Counted from the first letter of the stretch, positions 1-7,753 are shown. The stretch: 35,554 nucleotides of DNA from Streptococcus entericus DSM 14446 (GCF_000380025.1 NZ_KB904163.1:1-35554); one strand, 5' to 3'. Notes: generated by a model not told the origin, from the sequence alone. Numbers and translations are program-made.

Positions 1-339
1 CCTGACTTATGCGATAATCAGGAAAAACTTAGAGTCTACTTTAAAACTAAGTTCTCTAATCTTGTGAATGATGAATTAAGAAAACAGGAGTCTAAAAAGA
101 GGCAGTTGAATAAACTCTCTTACGAAGATATTAGCGAGGTCGCTCACCTTATTCCTAATCCTGAAATGTTGCTTGACGAGTTCGTCTGCTTTAAAGATAG
201 TCTCGATAGGATCAAAAAATTACTTACTAACGAAGAGTGGAATCTTGTCCAAAAACTCGCTTCCGGAAATGCTTTTAAAGGGAAAAAGAACATCATTACA
301 AAAGTGAAAAAATTAATCAAACATCTTGAGGGTGAGTGA
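1..339 (+). CDS. comX: Competence sigma factor ComX/SigX, 3' part only
   Basis: An open frame runs from the left edge to a TGA stop at 337-339 and gives the last 112 residues of a protein whose start lies outside the window. The stretches YFKTKFSN, LRKQESKKRQ and a basic C-terminus (KLIKHLEGE) match my memory of streptococcal ComX, for example YFKTKFSS and LRKQESQKRQ in S. pyogenes. A GTG at 64 could be taken as a start, but the frame is open upstream and homology continues, so this is a truncated view and not a 91-aa gene. ComX is the alternative sigma factor that recruits RNA polymerase to CIN boxes of late competence genes. Its position directly before comR is notable, because comX is usually unlinked to comR. 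Confidence 0.85.
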   Translation, partial: PDLCDNQEKLRVYFKTKFSNLVNDELRKQESKKRQLNKLSYEDISEVAHLIPNPEMLLDEFVCFKDSLDRIKKLLTNEEWNLVQKLASGNAFKGKKNIITKVKKLIKHLEGE

Positions 340-345
340 TATGCT

Positions 346-404
346 CCTAGTTAAGCAACTAGGAAATAAACCCAGAAAGTTAGATTTCTCTAGATTCGGT
401 TTTT
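346..404 (+). terminator. Hairpins after comX
   Basis: Two stem-loops follow the comX stop. The first (346-363) has 7-bp arms CCTAGTT/AACTAGG and no T-run. The second (368-404) pairs AAACC with GGTTT around an inner AGAAA/TTTCT stem and ends in five Ts, so it is the better terminator candidate, though imperfect. Either could limit read-through from comX into comR. Confidence 0.4.
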
Positions 405-439
405 AGTTTAGATACTACTATTTAATTTTGTTTAATGTA

Positions 440-470
440 TTATAGTTAAAAACTATAACAGACTATAACT
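440..470. promoter_or_regulatory. Dyad upstream of comR
   Basis: A perfect 8-bp dyad TTATAGTT-AAA-AACTATAA (440-458) is followed by another ACTATAAC copy (462-469). It sits 20 bp upstream of the comR -35 element, a natural place for an operator. The binding protein is unknown; it does not match the GGAC-N6-GTCC pattern seen before comS. Confidence 0.3.
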
Positions 471-489
471 AAATAATATGTCTGAAATC

Positions 490-518
490 TTGAAAAATTC
501 TTACAAAAAAGCTATAAT
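490..518 (+). promoter_or_regulatory. comR promoter
   Basis: TTGAAA (490-495) and TATAAT (513-518) are spaced by 17 bp, a good housekeeping sigma promoter. It lies 30 bp before the comR start, and an AAAGAGG ribosome site (537-543) precedes the ATG at 549. Confidence 0.65.
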
Positions 519-548
519 TATGAAAAAACATACGCCAAAGAGGTATTC

Positions 549-1454
549 ATGGAGTTTGGAAAAAAGGTTAAATCATTACGACAGGCTCAAAAGATAACTA
601 AAGAGGCCTTTTGTGGTGATGAGAGCGAACTATCTGTGCGCCAGCTAACACGCATCGAAACAGGTAAATCAACACCTACATTGGCTAAGGTTCAATTTAT
701 CGCCAATCGACTAGGGGTTAAAATCGGTGATTTAACCGATGAGAGTTTTGAATTGCCAACGCGCTATAAAGAGTTGAAATATTTATTATTGAGGACACAG
801 ACGTATACTGAGCCAAGCAAACTAAGCGAACGCGAACAATTTTTTGACGAAGTCCTAGTTAATTTCTACGATGAATTACCAGATGAAGAGAAATTAATCA
901 TTGATTGCCTGCAAGCACAAATTGACGTTGCTCTTTCTAACCAAACTGATTTCGGGGAAGGTTTATTAGAGGATTATTTTGAGCAAGTAAAAATTAAAAC
1001 AGAATACACAATAAATGATTTAATACTTATTAATCTTTATTTTACTTGTGGCATTACTTCGGACTTCAGCCCTAAATTTTATAGCAGGGAGACTTACAAA
1101 CATATTGTGTCTAACCTTGTCAAACACGCTGAACTTCTACCACTGGATTACTTATTCTTGTTAAATAATTTATTTTTGCAAATTATTTATATAGCTACAC
1201 GACTTAAGAATTCCGAATTCGTCGAAGAAATTTTAAAACAAGTTGAACATATCATGTTCAAAACACAGGACTTCCAAAAACTACCTGTTCTTTGTTTAGT
1301 AGAATGGAAATACCGTTTAAGCGTTTTGGGAAATTTGGAAAAAGCAACGGATTGTTATAGAAAGGCTAGGTTGTTTGCTGAAATGACTAACGATAAATTT
1401 CTTGACCAGAAACTAACCAACGAATGGAAGAAAGATACTGGCCATTTGAACTAA
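549..1454 (+). CDS. comR: ComR, Rgg-family competence regulator
   Basis: This 301-aa cytoplasmic regulator has an N-terminal Cro/C1-type helix-turn-helix (about residues 4-65; SELSVRQLTRIETGKSTPTL) followed by a helical TPR-like peptide-binding region. That is the layout of Rgg/RRNPP regulators, and the length is usual for ComR. ComR binds imported ComS-derived peptide (XIP) and activates comS and comX. The ATG at 549 has an AAAGAGG site 5 bp upstream. The assignment to ComR and not a generic Rgg rests on context: a comX fragment before it, a comS-like peptide gene ending in a WW motif 92 bp after it, and ruvB next, as in pyogenic and mutans streptococci. Confidence 0.88.
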   Translation: MEFGKKVKSLRQAQKITKEAFCGDESELSVRQLTRIETGKSTPTLAKVQFIANRLGVKIGDLTDESFELPTRYKELKYLLLRTQTYTEPSKLSEREQFFDEVLVNFYDELPDEEKLIIDCLQAQIDVALSNQTDFGEGLLEDYFEQVKIKTEYTINDLILINLYFTCGITSDFSPKFYSRETYKHIVSNLVKHAELLPLDYLFLLNNLFLQIIYIATRLKNSEFVEEILKQVEHIMFKTQDFQKLPVLCLVEWKYRLSVLGNLEKATDCYRKARLFAEMTNDKFLDQKLTNEWKKDTGHLN

Positions 1455-1501
1455 AATAGGACTTTTTCGTCCTATTTTTTTATTGTTAGTTTGCGTATAA
1501 T
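1453..1501 (+). promoter_or_regulatory. comS promoter with putative ComR box, overlapping the comR terminator
   Basis: A perfect 10-bp inverted repeat, AAAATAGGAC-TTTTTC-GTCCTATTTT (1453-1478), starts inside the comR stop codon and is followed by Ts, so it can terminate comR. Its core GGAC-N6-GTCC has the spacing I recall for the ComR box of the WW-type systems (GGGACAT-NN-ATGTCC). A -10 TATAAT lies at 1496-1501, with the palindrome where an activator would sit. Dual use as terminator and operator is an inference. Confidence 0.6.
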
Positions 1502-1546
1502 TAGGTGTAAGATAAATTACAACTTTTTATTAAAAGGAGATTTCAT

Positions 1547-1627
1547 ATGTTTAATTTTGCTTCTGCTTTTTCTTCTATCCGCTCATTCTTTGGTCGGTTC
1601 GGTGAGGACACTTGGTGGTTCCTATAA
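1547..1627 (+). CDS. comS: ComS, precursor of the competence pheromone XIP
   Basis: This 26-codon gene begins at an ATG with a strong AAAGGAG site 7 bp upstream and ends in TAA. The peptide starts MFNFASAFSS, is hydrophobic and basic in the middle, and ends GEDTWWFL. A C-terminal double tryptophan is the hallmark of ComS in pyogenic, mutans and bovis streptococci. Exported ComS is trimmed to a short C-terminal peptide, re-imported by an oligopeptide permease and bound by ComR. The mature form here is probably 7-9 residues (EDTWWFL, GEDTWWFL or longer); the cleavage site cannot be read from sequence. Known WW pheromones usually have D directly before WW; here a T intervenes. Confidence 0.85.
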   Translation: MFNFASAFSSIRSFFGRFGEDTWWFL

Positions 1628-1634
1628 TTGTGTT

Positions 1635-1656
1635 AAGTAGCCTAATGGCTACTTTT
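1635..1656 (+). terminator. comS terminator
   Basis: A perfect 8-bp stem AAGTAGCC-TAAT-GGCTACTT is followed by TT. It begins 7 nt after the comS stop and ends just before the ruvB -10. The T-run is short, so termination may be partial. Confidence 0.6.
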
Positions 1657-1657
1657 C

Positions 1658-1672
1658 TGCTATACTATTTTC
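1658..1672 (+). promoter_or_regulatory. ruvB extended -10 promoter, predicted leaderless start
   Basis: TG-C-TATACT (1658-1666) is an extended -10. Only six bases separate it from the ATG at 1673, so transcription would begin at the start codon itself, and no ribosome-binding site is visible. The tag gene in this window has the same TATACT-N6-ATG layout. Confidence 0.45.
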
Positions 1673-2671
1673 ATGAACAATCTACTAGACAAGCAACAAC
1701 TGTCTGGGGAGGAGGCGGTTGAACGTACACTCCGTCCCCAGTATTTTCGAGAGTACATCGGTCAGGACAAGGTTAAGGAGCAGCTGGAAATTTTTATCAA
1801 GGCTGCCAAACTGCGTGACGAAGCCCTGGATCATGTCCTACTCTTTGGTCCTCCGGGTCTTGGGAAAACGACCATGGCAGCGGTGATCGCTAACGAGCTG
1901 GGGGTCAATCTCAAACAAACTAGCGGTCCTGTCATTGAGAAACCTGGTGATTTGGTCGCTATCCTTAACGATCTGGAGCCAGGTGATGTGCTTTTCATTG
2001 ACGAGATTCACCGCATGCCCATGGTTGTCGAAGAGGTGCTCTACTCGGCGATGGAGGATTTTTATGTCGATATTATGATTGGGCAGGGGGAAAATAGCCG
2101 AGCTGTCCATCTGGAATTGCCTCCTTTTACCTTGATTGGGGCAACGACACGGGCTGGGATGCTATCCAATCCGCTGCGCGCTCGGTTTGGTATCTCTGGG
2201 CACATGGAATATTATGCCTTGGAGGACCTGACGGAAATCGTTGAACGGACGGCTGACATCTTTGAAGCTGACATCACCCACGAGGCTGCTCAGCAATTGG
2301 CACGGCGAAGCCGTGGAACCCCCCGTATCGCTAACCGCCTGCTCAAGCGAGTGCGGGATTTCGCCCAAATTATGGGCGACGGGCAAATTGACGATCAGGT
2401 AACTGATAAAGCCTTGACTATGTTAGACGTGGATCAGGAGGGGCTAGACTATGTCGACCAGAAAATCCTGCGCACCATGATTGAGGTTTATCGTGGTGGT
2501 CCGGTCGGGCTGGGAACACTGGCGGTGAACATCGCCGAGGAACGTGAGACGGTCGAGGACATGTATGAACCTTACCTGATTCAGCAGGGGTTTATCATCC
2601 GTACCAAGTCTGGTCGGGTCGCTACCCAAAAAGCCTATGAGCACTTGGGGTATCCCTATCCTCAGACTTAA
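1673..2671 (+). CDS. ruvB: RuvB, Holliday-junction branch-migration helicase
   Basis: This 332-aa AAA+ motor works with RuvA to move Holliday junctions during recombinational repair. Walker A GPPGLGKT is at residues 59-66, Walker B with DEIH at 110-113, followed by the sensor region [18 protein letters not shown] and the C-terminal winged helix ([15 protein letters not shown]). The length is typical. The start matches the family, where the conserved VERTLRPQ follows about 17 residues in. It stands alone next to comS; ruvA lies 17 kb away on the other strand, the usual separation in streptococci. Confidence 0.97.
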   Translation: MNNLLDKQQLSGEEAVERTLRPQYFREYIGQDKVKEQLEIFIKAAKLRDEALDHVLLFGPPGLGKTTMAAVIANELGVNLKQTSGPVIEKPGDLVAILNDLEPGDVLFIDEIHRMPMVVEEVLYSAMEDFYVDIMIGQGENSRAVHLELPPFTLIGATTRAGMLSNPLRARFGISGHMEYYALEDLTEIVERTADIFEADITHEAAQQLARRSRGTPRIANRLLKRVRDFAQIMGDGQIDDQVTDKALTMLDVDQEGLDYVDQKILRTMIEVYRGGPVGLGTLAVNIAEERETVEDMYEPYLIQQGFIIRTKSGRVATQKAYEHLGYPYPQT

Positions 2672-2695
2672 CCACACGTTATCGAGATAATGCAC

Positions 2696-2720
2696 AAAAA
2701 GAGCCTCGTAGGCTCTTTTT
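2696..2720. terminator. Bidirectional terminator between ruvB and the GNAT operon
   Basis: A perfect 10-bp stem AAAAAGAGCC-TCGTA-GGCTCTTTTT with T-runs on both strands. It sits between convergent ruvB and the minus-strand acetyltransferase and can serve both. Confidence 0.9.
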
Positions 2721-2736
2721 ATCGTCAACTTTCATC

Positions 2737-3243
2737 TCAAGTTAGGTCAATCCAATAAAATTCATCATGGTTGACCGTTTTTTCATAATGTCCACCATTA
2801 CCCAAAATCATTTGTCGACTTTGTTGGTTATCAGCATCACAGATAAGTATTAGTCGTTTCAAGCCTAACTGTTTGAGCTCAAGTAGCCCTAGCTTTAGCT
2901 GGGTATTCCCATAACCCTTTCCACGTTTAGATGGACGAATCGAATAGCCAATATGCCCATACTTGTCAACAATTGCTGGGGTGGTATCCTTACTAAAGGA
3001 GAAAATACCGAGTAAGTCTCCGCTGTCACCGAAACTAAGCAGATGCACAAATCGCCCAATGCCCCTGCCTAAGATATCTGCTTGTTCCTGCTCTCGTATC
3101 AGCTGAAGCCAAGCTTCAAAATTTCCGTTTGCAGCAGTCCAGCTGCTAATCGCTCCGACAAATGGACTATTAGCGGCGTCAAACTCTGCTAACATCTCTA
3201 AAAAAGCCGACTTATCCGCCAGACATGGTCGTCTCAGATACAT
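2737..3243 (-). CDS. GNAT acetyltransferase, second tandem copy
   Basis: A 168-aa GNAT-fold protein. The acetyl-CoA loop is seen in IGYSIRPSKRGKGYG and is followed by the C-terminal strands (LILICDADNQQSRQMI, NGG) common in small-molecule N-acetyltransferases. The start is the ATG at 3243, preceded by GAGGTG; the frame is open further upstream but overlaps its neighbour. It is 1 nt downstream of a paralogue that shares LRRP-LAD at the N-terminus and GHIGYSIRPS-RGKGY in the core. Substrate unknown. It is the last gene of the minus-strand group and ends at the bidirectional terminator. Confidence 0.8.
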   Translation of the reverse strand: MYLRRPCLADKSAFLEMLAEFDAANSPFVGAISSWTAANGNFEAWLQLIREQEQADILGRGIGRFVHLLSFGDSGDLLGIFSFSKDTTPAIVDKYGHIGYSIRPSKRGKGYGNTQLKLGLLELKQLGLKRLILICDADNQQSRQMILGNGGHYEKTVNHDEFYWIDLT

Positions 3244-3244
3244 C

Positions 3245-3745
3245 TCACACCTCAACCCAATACCGCTCTGTGCCCTCACGCACGTCTTCCAACACGCCAC
3301 CGTTGGCTAAAATCGTCGCTCGGCTGGCTGAATTTTCCGTGGAACAGGTAATCAGCACGCGGTGAATGTTTTTCTGTGGGCACTCTAAAAGACCCAACCG
3401 CAACTGCTCCTTAGCGTACCCCTTACCCCGCTCGCTCGGTCTGATGGAATAGCCGATATGCCCGCCTTGCTGTAGCAGGAAGTCATTGAGCCGTAGACGA
3501 AGATGAAGAAAGCCCAAGGCTCGCCCAGCCTCATCAAAAGAGATAAACTGGACAGCTGGAACAAACTCCGCTGGGATATTGAGCCCCATCTCTGCGTCGA
3601 CATTGTACTGGAGCCAGTCAGTATAGTCAAAGTTCTCTGGATTCCAAAAGCCGCCATCGGTCGCAGAACCTGTGGCGATAAACTCCGCCATCATCTCCTC
3701 GACAGCCGCTTGATCGGCTAGGGTTGGTCGTCTTAGCTGCATCAT
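3245..3745 (-). CDS. GNAT acetyltransferase, first tandem copy
   Basis: A 166-aa GNAT protein with the acetyl-CoA motif in IGYSIRPSERGKGYAKEQL and a C-terminal SRATILANGG segment. An AGGAGG site 6 bp before tandem ATGs supports the start. It resembles the next gene along its length, so the pair arose by tandem duplication. Streptococci often carry one GNAT gene near nrdD/nrdG (from memory), so a doubled copy is mildly unusual. Substrate unknown. Confidence 0.8.
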   Translation of the reverse strand: MMQLRRPTLADQAAVEEMMAEFIATGSATDGGFWNPENFDYTDWLQYNVDAEMGLNIPAEFVPAVQFISFDEAGRALGFLHLRLRLNDFLLQQGGHIGYSIRPSERGKGYAKEQLRLGLLECPQKNIHRVLITCSTENSASRATILANGGVLEDVREGTERYWVEV

Positions 3746-3755
3746 AATAGTCCTC

Positions 3756-4691
3756 CTATTCTGGCAGGGTTAGCTGGAGCTGACCGCTGCTGGTTTTACT
3801 GTGGTTGATTTGGTGGCAGAGCCAATGGCTGAGCAAACTGCTAGTAGGGTCTACAGGATTTTGCTTGGTCTTGATAGCCGTCAAAAAGGCGTCAACAATG
3901 CTCTCAAACCCTCGTTTGTAGAGGGTCGTATCCCAGGAACCAAAGCCCTTGGTCTCTTGGTCATCGCCCTCGATGATGGTCAGCTTATCCAGATTTTCCA
4001 GCTGGTAGGTGGCTTGTGGGGTTTGGATGTCCATGACCTCATGGCGAGAGCCTGCTTGCAGGTTCATACCAATGTGAATCAGCTCAGCTTGGTCGGTTTC
4101 CAGTGTGACAGCGACCTGTCGCAACTGTCCTGATGGCGTCAGGTAGTAGCGAAAATCCCCAGAGACAGCTCGACCATTTGCCAAAAAAAGCGCCGTATCT
4201 AACGGGTGGATAAAGAGGTCATAGAGCTTGAAGGTCAAGTCGGCAGGACGGTTGGTGTCGTTTTTCTCGACACGGATATGGGTCTTGTCCGTGAGCTGGG
4301 CCAGCTCTGTCACTCGAGGGGCAAAGCGGCGATTGAAGCCTGCCATAAGAAAGGTGTTGTGCTTTTCAGCCAAGGCATAAAGCTGGCGCGCCGCCTCGTA
4401 GTCCTCTGCCAAAGGCTTGTCCATGTAGACAGGAATCCCCCGCCGCAGAAACTGGCTAGCCAGCTCCACATGTGCCACTGTCGCTGCGTGAATCATGACC
4501 CCATCCAGTTCCACCGCCAGCAAGCCTTCTAGGGTTTGGTAGGTTTTGGCTGCTCCAAAGAGGCTAGCTGTCTCTGTCAATACTGCTTGATTGCGGGTAA
4601 AAAGATGCCACTCCACCCCTGTCAGCTGCCGCAGGTAGGGCAGGTAGGCTTTCTGGCAAATGCCGCCAATACCAACAATGCCGATTCTCAT
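3756..4691 (-). CDS. Gfo/Idh/MocA-family oxidoreductase
   Basis: A 311-aa dehydrogenase-like protein. The N-terminal Rossmann fold opens with IGIVGIGGICQ (residues 3-12), and DKP at residues 91-93 is the family's EKP-type motif, whose lysine takes part in catalysis in characterised members. The C-terminal half is the alpha/beta substrate domain. The family oxidises or reduces sugars, inositols and related compounds with NAD(P); the substrate here cannot be inferred. Its ATG overlaps the stop of the small upstream gene (ATGA, 4688-4691), which indicates translational coupling. Confidence 0.85.
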   Translation of the reverse strand: MRIGIVGIGGICQKAYLPYLRQLTGVEWHLFTRNQAVLTETASLFGAAKTYQTLEGLLAVELDGVMIHAATVAHVELASQFLRRGIPVYMDKPLAEDYEAARQLYALAEKHNTFLMAGFNRRFAPRVTELAQLTDKTHIRVEKNDTNRPADLTFKLYDLFIHPLDTALFLANGRAVSGDFRYYLTPSGQLRQVAVTLETDQAELIHIGMNLQAGSRHEVMDIQTPQATYQLENLDKLTIIEGDDQETKGFGSWDTTLYKRGFESIVDAFLTAIKTKQNPVDPTSSLLSHWLCHQINHSKTSSGQLQLTLPE

Positions 4692-4837
4692 CCCTTGCTC
4701 CCTTTCTTAGTCTTAGCGACAAACTGGGCCTTCAGGTCTTTGAGTTTGTCGGTTTTATCAGATTTGCCTGTCGAATGTTTCTCGTGAAACCTAGTCACCT
4801 GCGCCTGTCCCTTGTAGTCGAGTTGGTATTTTCCCAT
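4688..4837 (-). CDS. Small basic protein of the nrdD-nrdG region
   Basis: A 49-aa, lysine-rich, soluble protein beginning MGKYQLDYKGQAQVTRFHEK and ending FVAKTKKGSKG. GGAG lies 6 bp before the ATG. It resembles a short conserved hypothetical protein that, as I recall, sits between nrdD and nrdG in other streptococci; here it lies after nrdG. Its stop overlaps the oxidoreductase start by ATGA, so the two are co-translated. Function unknown. There is no membrane segment or cysteine. Confidence 0.75.
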   Translation of the reverse strand: MGKYQLDYKGQAQVTRFHEKHSTGKSDKTDKLKDLKAQFVAKTKKGSKG

Positions 4838-4905
4838 AATTGTCTCCTCTGTGGTTGATTTGATGTGACCTCTAGCTTATCATATTGTCAATGGTTCGTC
4901 AAAAG

Positions 4906-5469
4906 TTACTCCATCTCCTGCAACCTCGACCACAGGACAACTTCACCAGTTGCTAACGACGTTGGGACATCAATGATGCGTTGGTTAGATGACCCGCGAA
5001 ACTGTAGGCGGAGATTGCGCTTGCTGCGGTCATATCGTCCATCAACCAAAATATCGAGGAAACTGAGCAGTTCTAGCTTGTCCTCGGTTTCTAGCTGCAG
5101 TTCCTCCCAAGTGTAGCCTGTCCAAGACCAGATGTCTTTATCAGGCAGTTCCTTACGAATCCGCTTAACCAAGGGAAGGAGAATCCCTGTGTTAAGAAAG
5201 GGTTCGCCTCCGAGCAGGGTCAAGCCTTGCACATAGGGCTTGGCTAAATCAGCCATTATCTGCTCCTCAAGCTCCTGCGTATAGGGCATACCTGCCCTAA
5301 AGTTCCACGTGGCAACGTTATAACAGCCCTCACAATGAAAGAGGCAGCCCGACACATAGAGGCTGCACCTTACCCCCTCACCATCTACCATGTTAAAAGC
5401 CTTGTAATCCATGATGTGCCCATGACTTAGCTCGTCACTTTTCCATTCTTGGGGCTTGGGATTATTCAT
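4906..5469 (-). CDS. nrdG: NrdG, activating enzyme of anaerobic ribonucleotide reductase
   Basis: A 187-aa radical SAM enzyme. The [4Fe-4S] motif CX3CX2C is C42, C46, C49 (CLFHCEGC), followed by the LGGEP SAM-binding motif. It uses SAM and reducing electrons to generate the glycyl radical on NrdD. The gene starts 18 nt after the nrdD stop, with AAAGGAG before the ATG, so the two are one operon. Length is slightly above average because of an N-terminal extension of about 15 residues. Confidence 0.95.
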   Translation of the reverse strand: MNNPKPQEWKSDELSHGHIMDYKAFNMVDGEGVRCSLYVSGCLFHCEGCYNVATWNFRAGMPYTQELEEQIMADLAKPYVQGLTLLGGEPFLNTGILLPLVKRIRKELPDKDIWSWTGYTWEELQLETEDKLELLSFLDILVDGRYDRSKRNLRLQFRGSSNQRIIDVPTSLATGEVVLWSRLQEME

Positions 5470-5487
5470 GGTCGCTCCTTTCAGGTT

Positions 5488-7641
5488 TTATAAGCTAGAG
5501 GCATTCATGTGTTTGACTCGGGCAACAATTTCCTTGTGGCGACCAGCGACCATGGGACGGGCTTGGGGATTGCCCAAATAACCGCAGGTGCGCTTGACCA
5601 CATCGACAGTTTTGGGATCCGTATTGCCACAGTCTGGGCACTGGAAGCCTCGCTCAGTCGGCTCAAAGTCCCCCTCAAACTGACATTTGTAGCATTTGTC
5701 GATTGGGGTATTGGTTCCCAAATAGCCAACACGGTCATAGGCGTAGTCCCAGACGGCTTCCAGAGCCTTGGGATTTTGCTGGAGAACAGGGTACTCGCAG
5801 TAGTGGATAAAGCCACCACTAGCACCTGCTGCTGGGTAATCTTTTTCAAAGTCCAGTTTGTCAAATGGCGTTGGGTTCTTGCGCACGTCGTAATGGAAGG
5901 AGTTGGTGTAATACCCCTTGTCAGTGATGTCTTTGACACACCCAAATTGCTCGGTATCTAAGCGACAAAACCGATCGGTTAAACTCTCTGAGGGTGTGGA
6001 ATAGACCGAAAAATGGTAGCCATACTGCTCTGACCAGGTCTCGCATGCCTGCTTGAACTGGCGGATAATGTCCAAGGTAAAGGCCTTCGCTCTGCTATTG
6101 GTCTCCCAATTTGCCCCATAAAAGACCGTCGCCACCTCATAAAGACCGATATAGCCCAGTGAAATGGTCGCTCGACGGTTCTTGAACACCTCATCAACTG
6201 CATCGTTCTCGGCTAAGCGGCGGCCGAAGGCGCCGTGCTGGTAGAGAATAGGCGCGTTTGTCGGGCTAGCTTCCTTGACGCGCTGGACACGGTAGACCAA
6301 AGCATCATGTGCGGTGGTCAGGCGCTCCTCCAAGAGCCGCCAAAAACGTGACAAGTCACCAAAAGACTCTAAAGCAATCCGCGGAAGATTGAGGGTGACC
6401 ACCCCGAGATTCATCCGACCAGAGTTGACCTCTTGACCGTTCTCATCTGTCCAGCCCTGCAAAAAGGAACGGCAGCCCATCGGCACCTTGAAGGAGCCGG
6501 TCAGCTCAATCACCTGATCATAGGATAAGATGTCAGGGTACATCCGCTTGGTGGCACAGGCCAGCGCCAGTTGCTTGATGTCGTAGTTGGGGCTATCAGG
6601 TTCCAGATTAAGCCCTCGTTTGAGGGTATAGATGAGTTTTGGGAAAATAGCTGTGCGGCCTTCGCGACCCAGACCTTTTAAGCGGATTTGGAGGATAGCA
6701 CGCTGGATTTCTCGTTCTAACCAGCTGGTCCCTAGACCAAATCCCAGAGAGACAAACGGCGTTTGACCGTTGGAACTAAAGAGGGTGTTAATCTCATATT
6801 CCAAGCTCTGCATGGCATCGTAAATGTCCTTGACCGTCTTTTCCTTGGCATAGGCATCGACCTGGTCAGGGCTCAGCCATTTTTCCCCTTCAAGGCGGTG
6901 CTTGTTATAATTGAGTTGAGCATAAGGGGCTAACAATTCATCGACACGGTCAGCTGAGCAGCCCCCGTATTGACTGGAAGCGACATTGGCGATGATTTGA
7001 GACATCTGCGCTGTCGCTGTCTGGATAGACTTGGGACTCTCCACGTCAGCGTTACCAATCCGAAAGCCGTTTTCAAGCATATTGGCAAAATCAATCAGAC
7101 AGCAGTTGGTCATGGTCGTATAGGGGCTATAATCCAAATCATGGTAGTGCAAGTGTCCACGTTGATGAGCTTTGGCCACATGAGGGGGTAAGAGTGACAG
7201 CCCAAAGCTTTTTGCGACTAAACCAGCCGTCAAATCCCGCTGAGTGTTAAACACCCGAGCATCCTTATTGGCGTTTTCATGGACAAGGCTACTATCAGCC
7301 GTTGCCAAACGGTTGAGCGCCTGCCCCATATCTGTCGCTGCTGCAAATGCCTTCGCCTCTTCACTAGCATATGTTAGCATGCTCTCTGCTAGCTCGCCAT
7401 AACCAGCCGTCTGCAAGATTTCTAACAATAATGTTTGAATTTCGCCTGAACTGATGTTGTCTTGTTCAGACTGACTGATTTTCTGACCTACTGCATCACA
7501 AATCTGCTGGCAGAACTCCCTTAACTGCTCTTGTTCAAAAGATTCATAATACCTCGCAGCCTTTACTAAACTCCGATACAGTTTATCAGTATCAAATAAT
7601 TGCTGCCTGCCGTCTCGTTTAATAACCATCAGTTGTCTCAT
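5488..7641 (-). CDS. nrdD: NrdD, anaerobic ribonucleoside-triphosphate reductase
   Basis: A large oxygen-sensitive glycyl-radical enzyme that reduces ribonucleoside triphosphates to dNTPs. The N-terminal ATP-cone begins MVIKRDGRQQLFDTDK. The C-terminal zinc site is CYKC plus CPDC, and RTCGYLGNP carries the radical glycine. I chose the ATG at 7641 (717 aa), with AAGGTGG upstream; an in-frame GTG at 7656 would add five residues but has a poor ribosome site. Expression is probably under NrdR control through the paired boxes upstream. Confidence 0.96.
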   Translation of the reverse strand: MRQLMVIKRDGRQQLFDTDKLYRSLVKAARYYESFEQEQLREFCQQICDAVGQKISQSEQDNISSGEIQTLLLEILQTAGYGELAESMLTYASEEAKAFAAATDMGQALNRLATADSSLVHENANKDARVFNTQRDLTAGLVAKSFGLSLLPPHVAKAHQRGHLHYHDLDYSPYTTMTNCCLIDFANMLENGFRIGNADVESPKSIQTATAQMSQIIANVASSQYGGCSADRVDELLAPYAQLNYNKHRLEGEKWLSPDQVDAYAKEKTVKDIYDAMQSLEYEINTLFSSNGQTPFVSLGFGLGTSWLEREIQRAILQIRLKGLGREGRTAIFPKLIYTLKRGLNLEPDSPNYDIKQLALACATKRMYPDILSYDQVIELTGSFKVPMGCRSFLQGWTDENGQEVNSGRMNLGVVTLNLPRIALESFGDLSRFWRLLEERLTTAHDALVYRVQRVKEASPTNAPILYQHGAFGRRLAENDAVDEVFKNRRATISLGYIGLYEVATVFYGANWETNSRAKAFTLDIIRQFKQACETWSEQYGYHFSVYSTPSESLTDRFCRLDTEQFGCVKDITDKGYYTNSFHYDVRKNPTPFDKLDFEKDYPAAGASGGFIHYCEYPVLQQNPKALEAVWDYAYDRVGYLGTNTPIDKCYKCQFEGDFEPTERGFQCPDCGNTDPKTVDVVKRTCGYLGNPQARPMVAGRHKEIVARVKHMNASSL

Positions 7642-7682
7642 GATATTGACACCCACCTTGTTAGCAAATTCACTTTTTCTCC

Positions 7683-7753
7683 ATTATAGCAAGAACAGCA
7701 AAAAAAATCAATATCTTGTGGTCTATTTTTTAAAAAGACACAAGATATTGATT
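7683..7753 (-). promoter_or_regulatory. nrdD promoter with paired NrdR boxes
   Basis: Reading the minus strand, the -35 TTGATT (7711-7706) and -10 TATAAT (7688-7683) are 17 bp apart. Two 16-bp sites reading CCACAAGATATTGATT and ACACAAGATATTGATT in opposite orientations (7706-7721 and 7738-7753) match the recalled NrdR box ACACWAKATATTGWGT apart from one or two bases. They are 32 bp apart, three helical turns, as NrdR pairs require. One box covers the -35, so NrdR would repress. Confidence 0.7.

Noticed and set aside
64..339. A separate 91-aa gene starting at GTG 64
   Set aside because: The frame is open to the window edge and ComX similarity continues upstream of the GTG, so this is the tail of a longer gene.
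1838..2728. Three minus-strand ORFs across ruvB
   Set aside because: Antisense shadows of ruvB; the real frame is fully conserved.
3801..4787. Plus-strand ORFs opposite the oxidoreductase gene
   Set aside because: Antisense shadows; the minus-strand frame has family motifs and coupled starts.
5509..7191. Several open frames opposite and within nrdD
   Set aside because: Shadows of a highly conserved gene in other frames; no ribosome sites.
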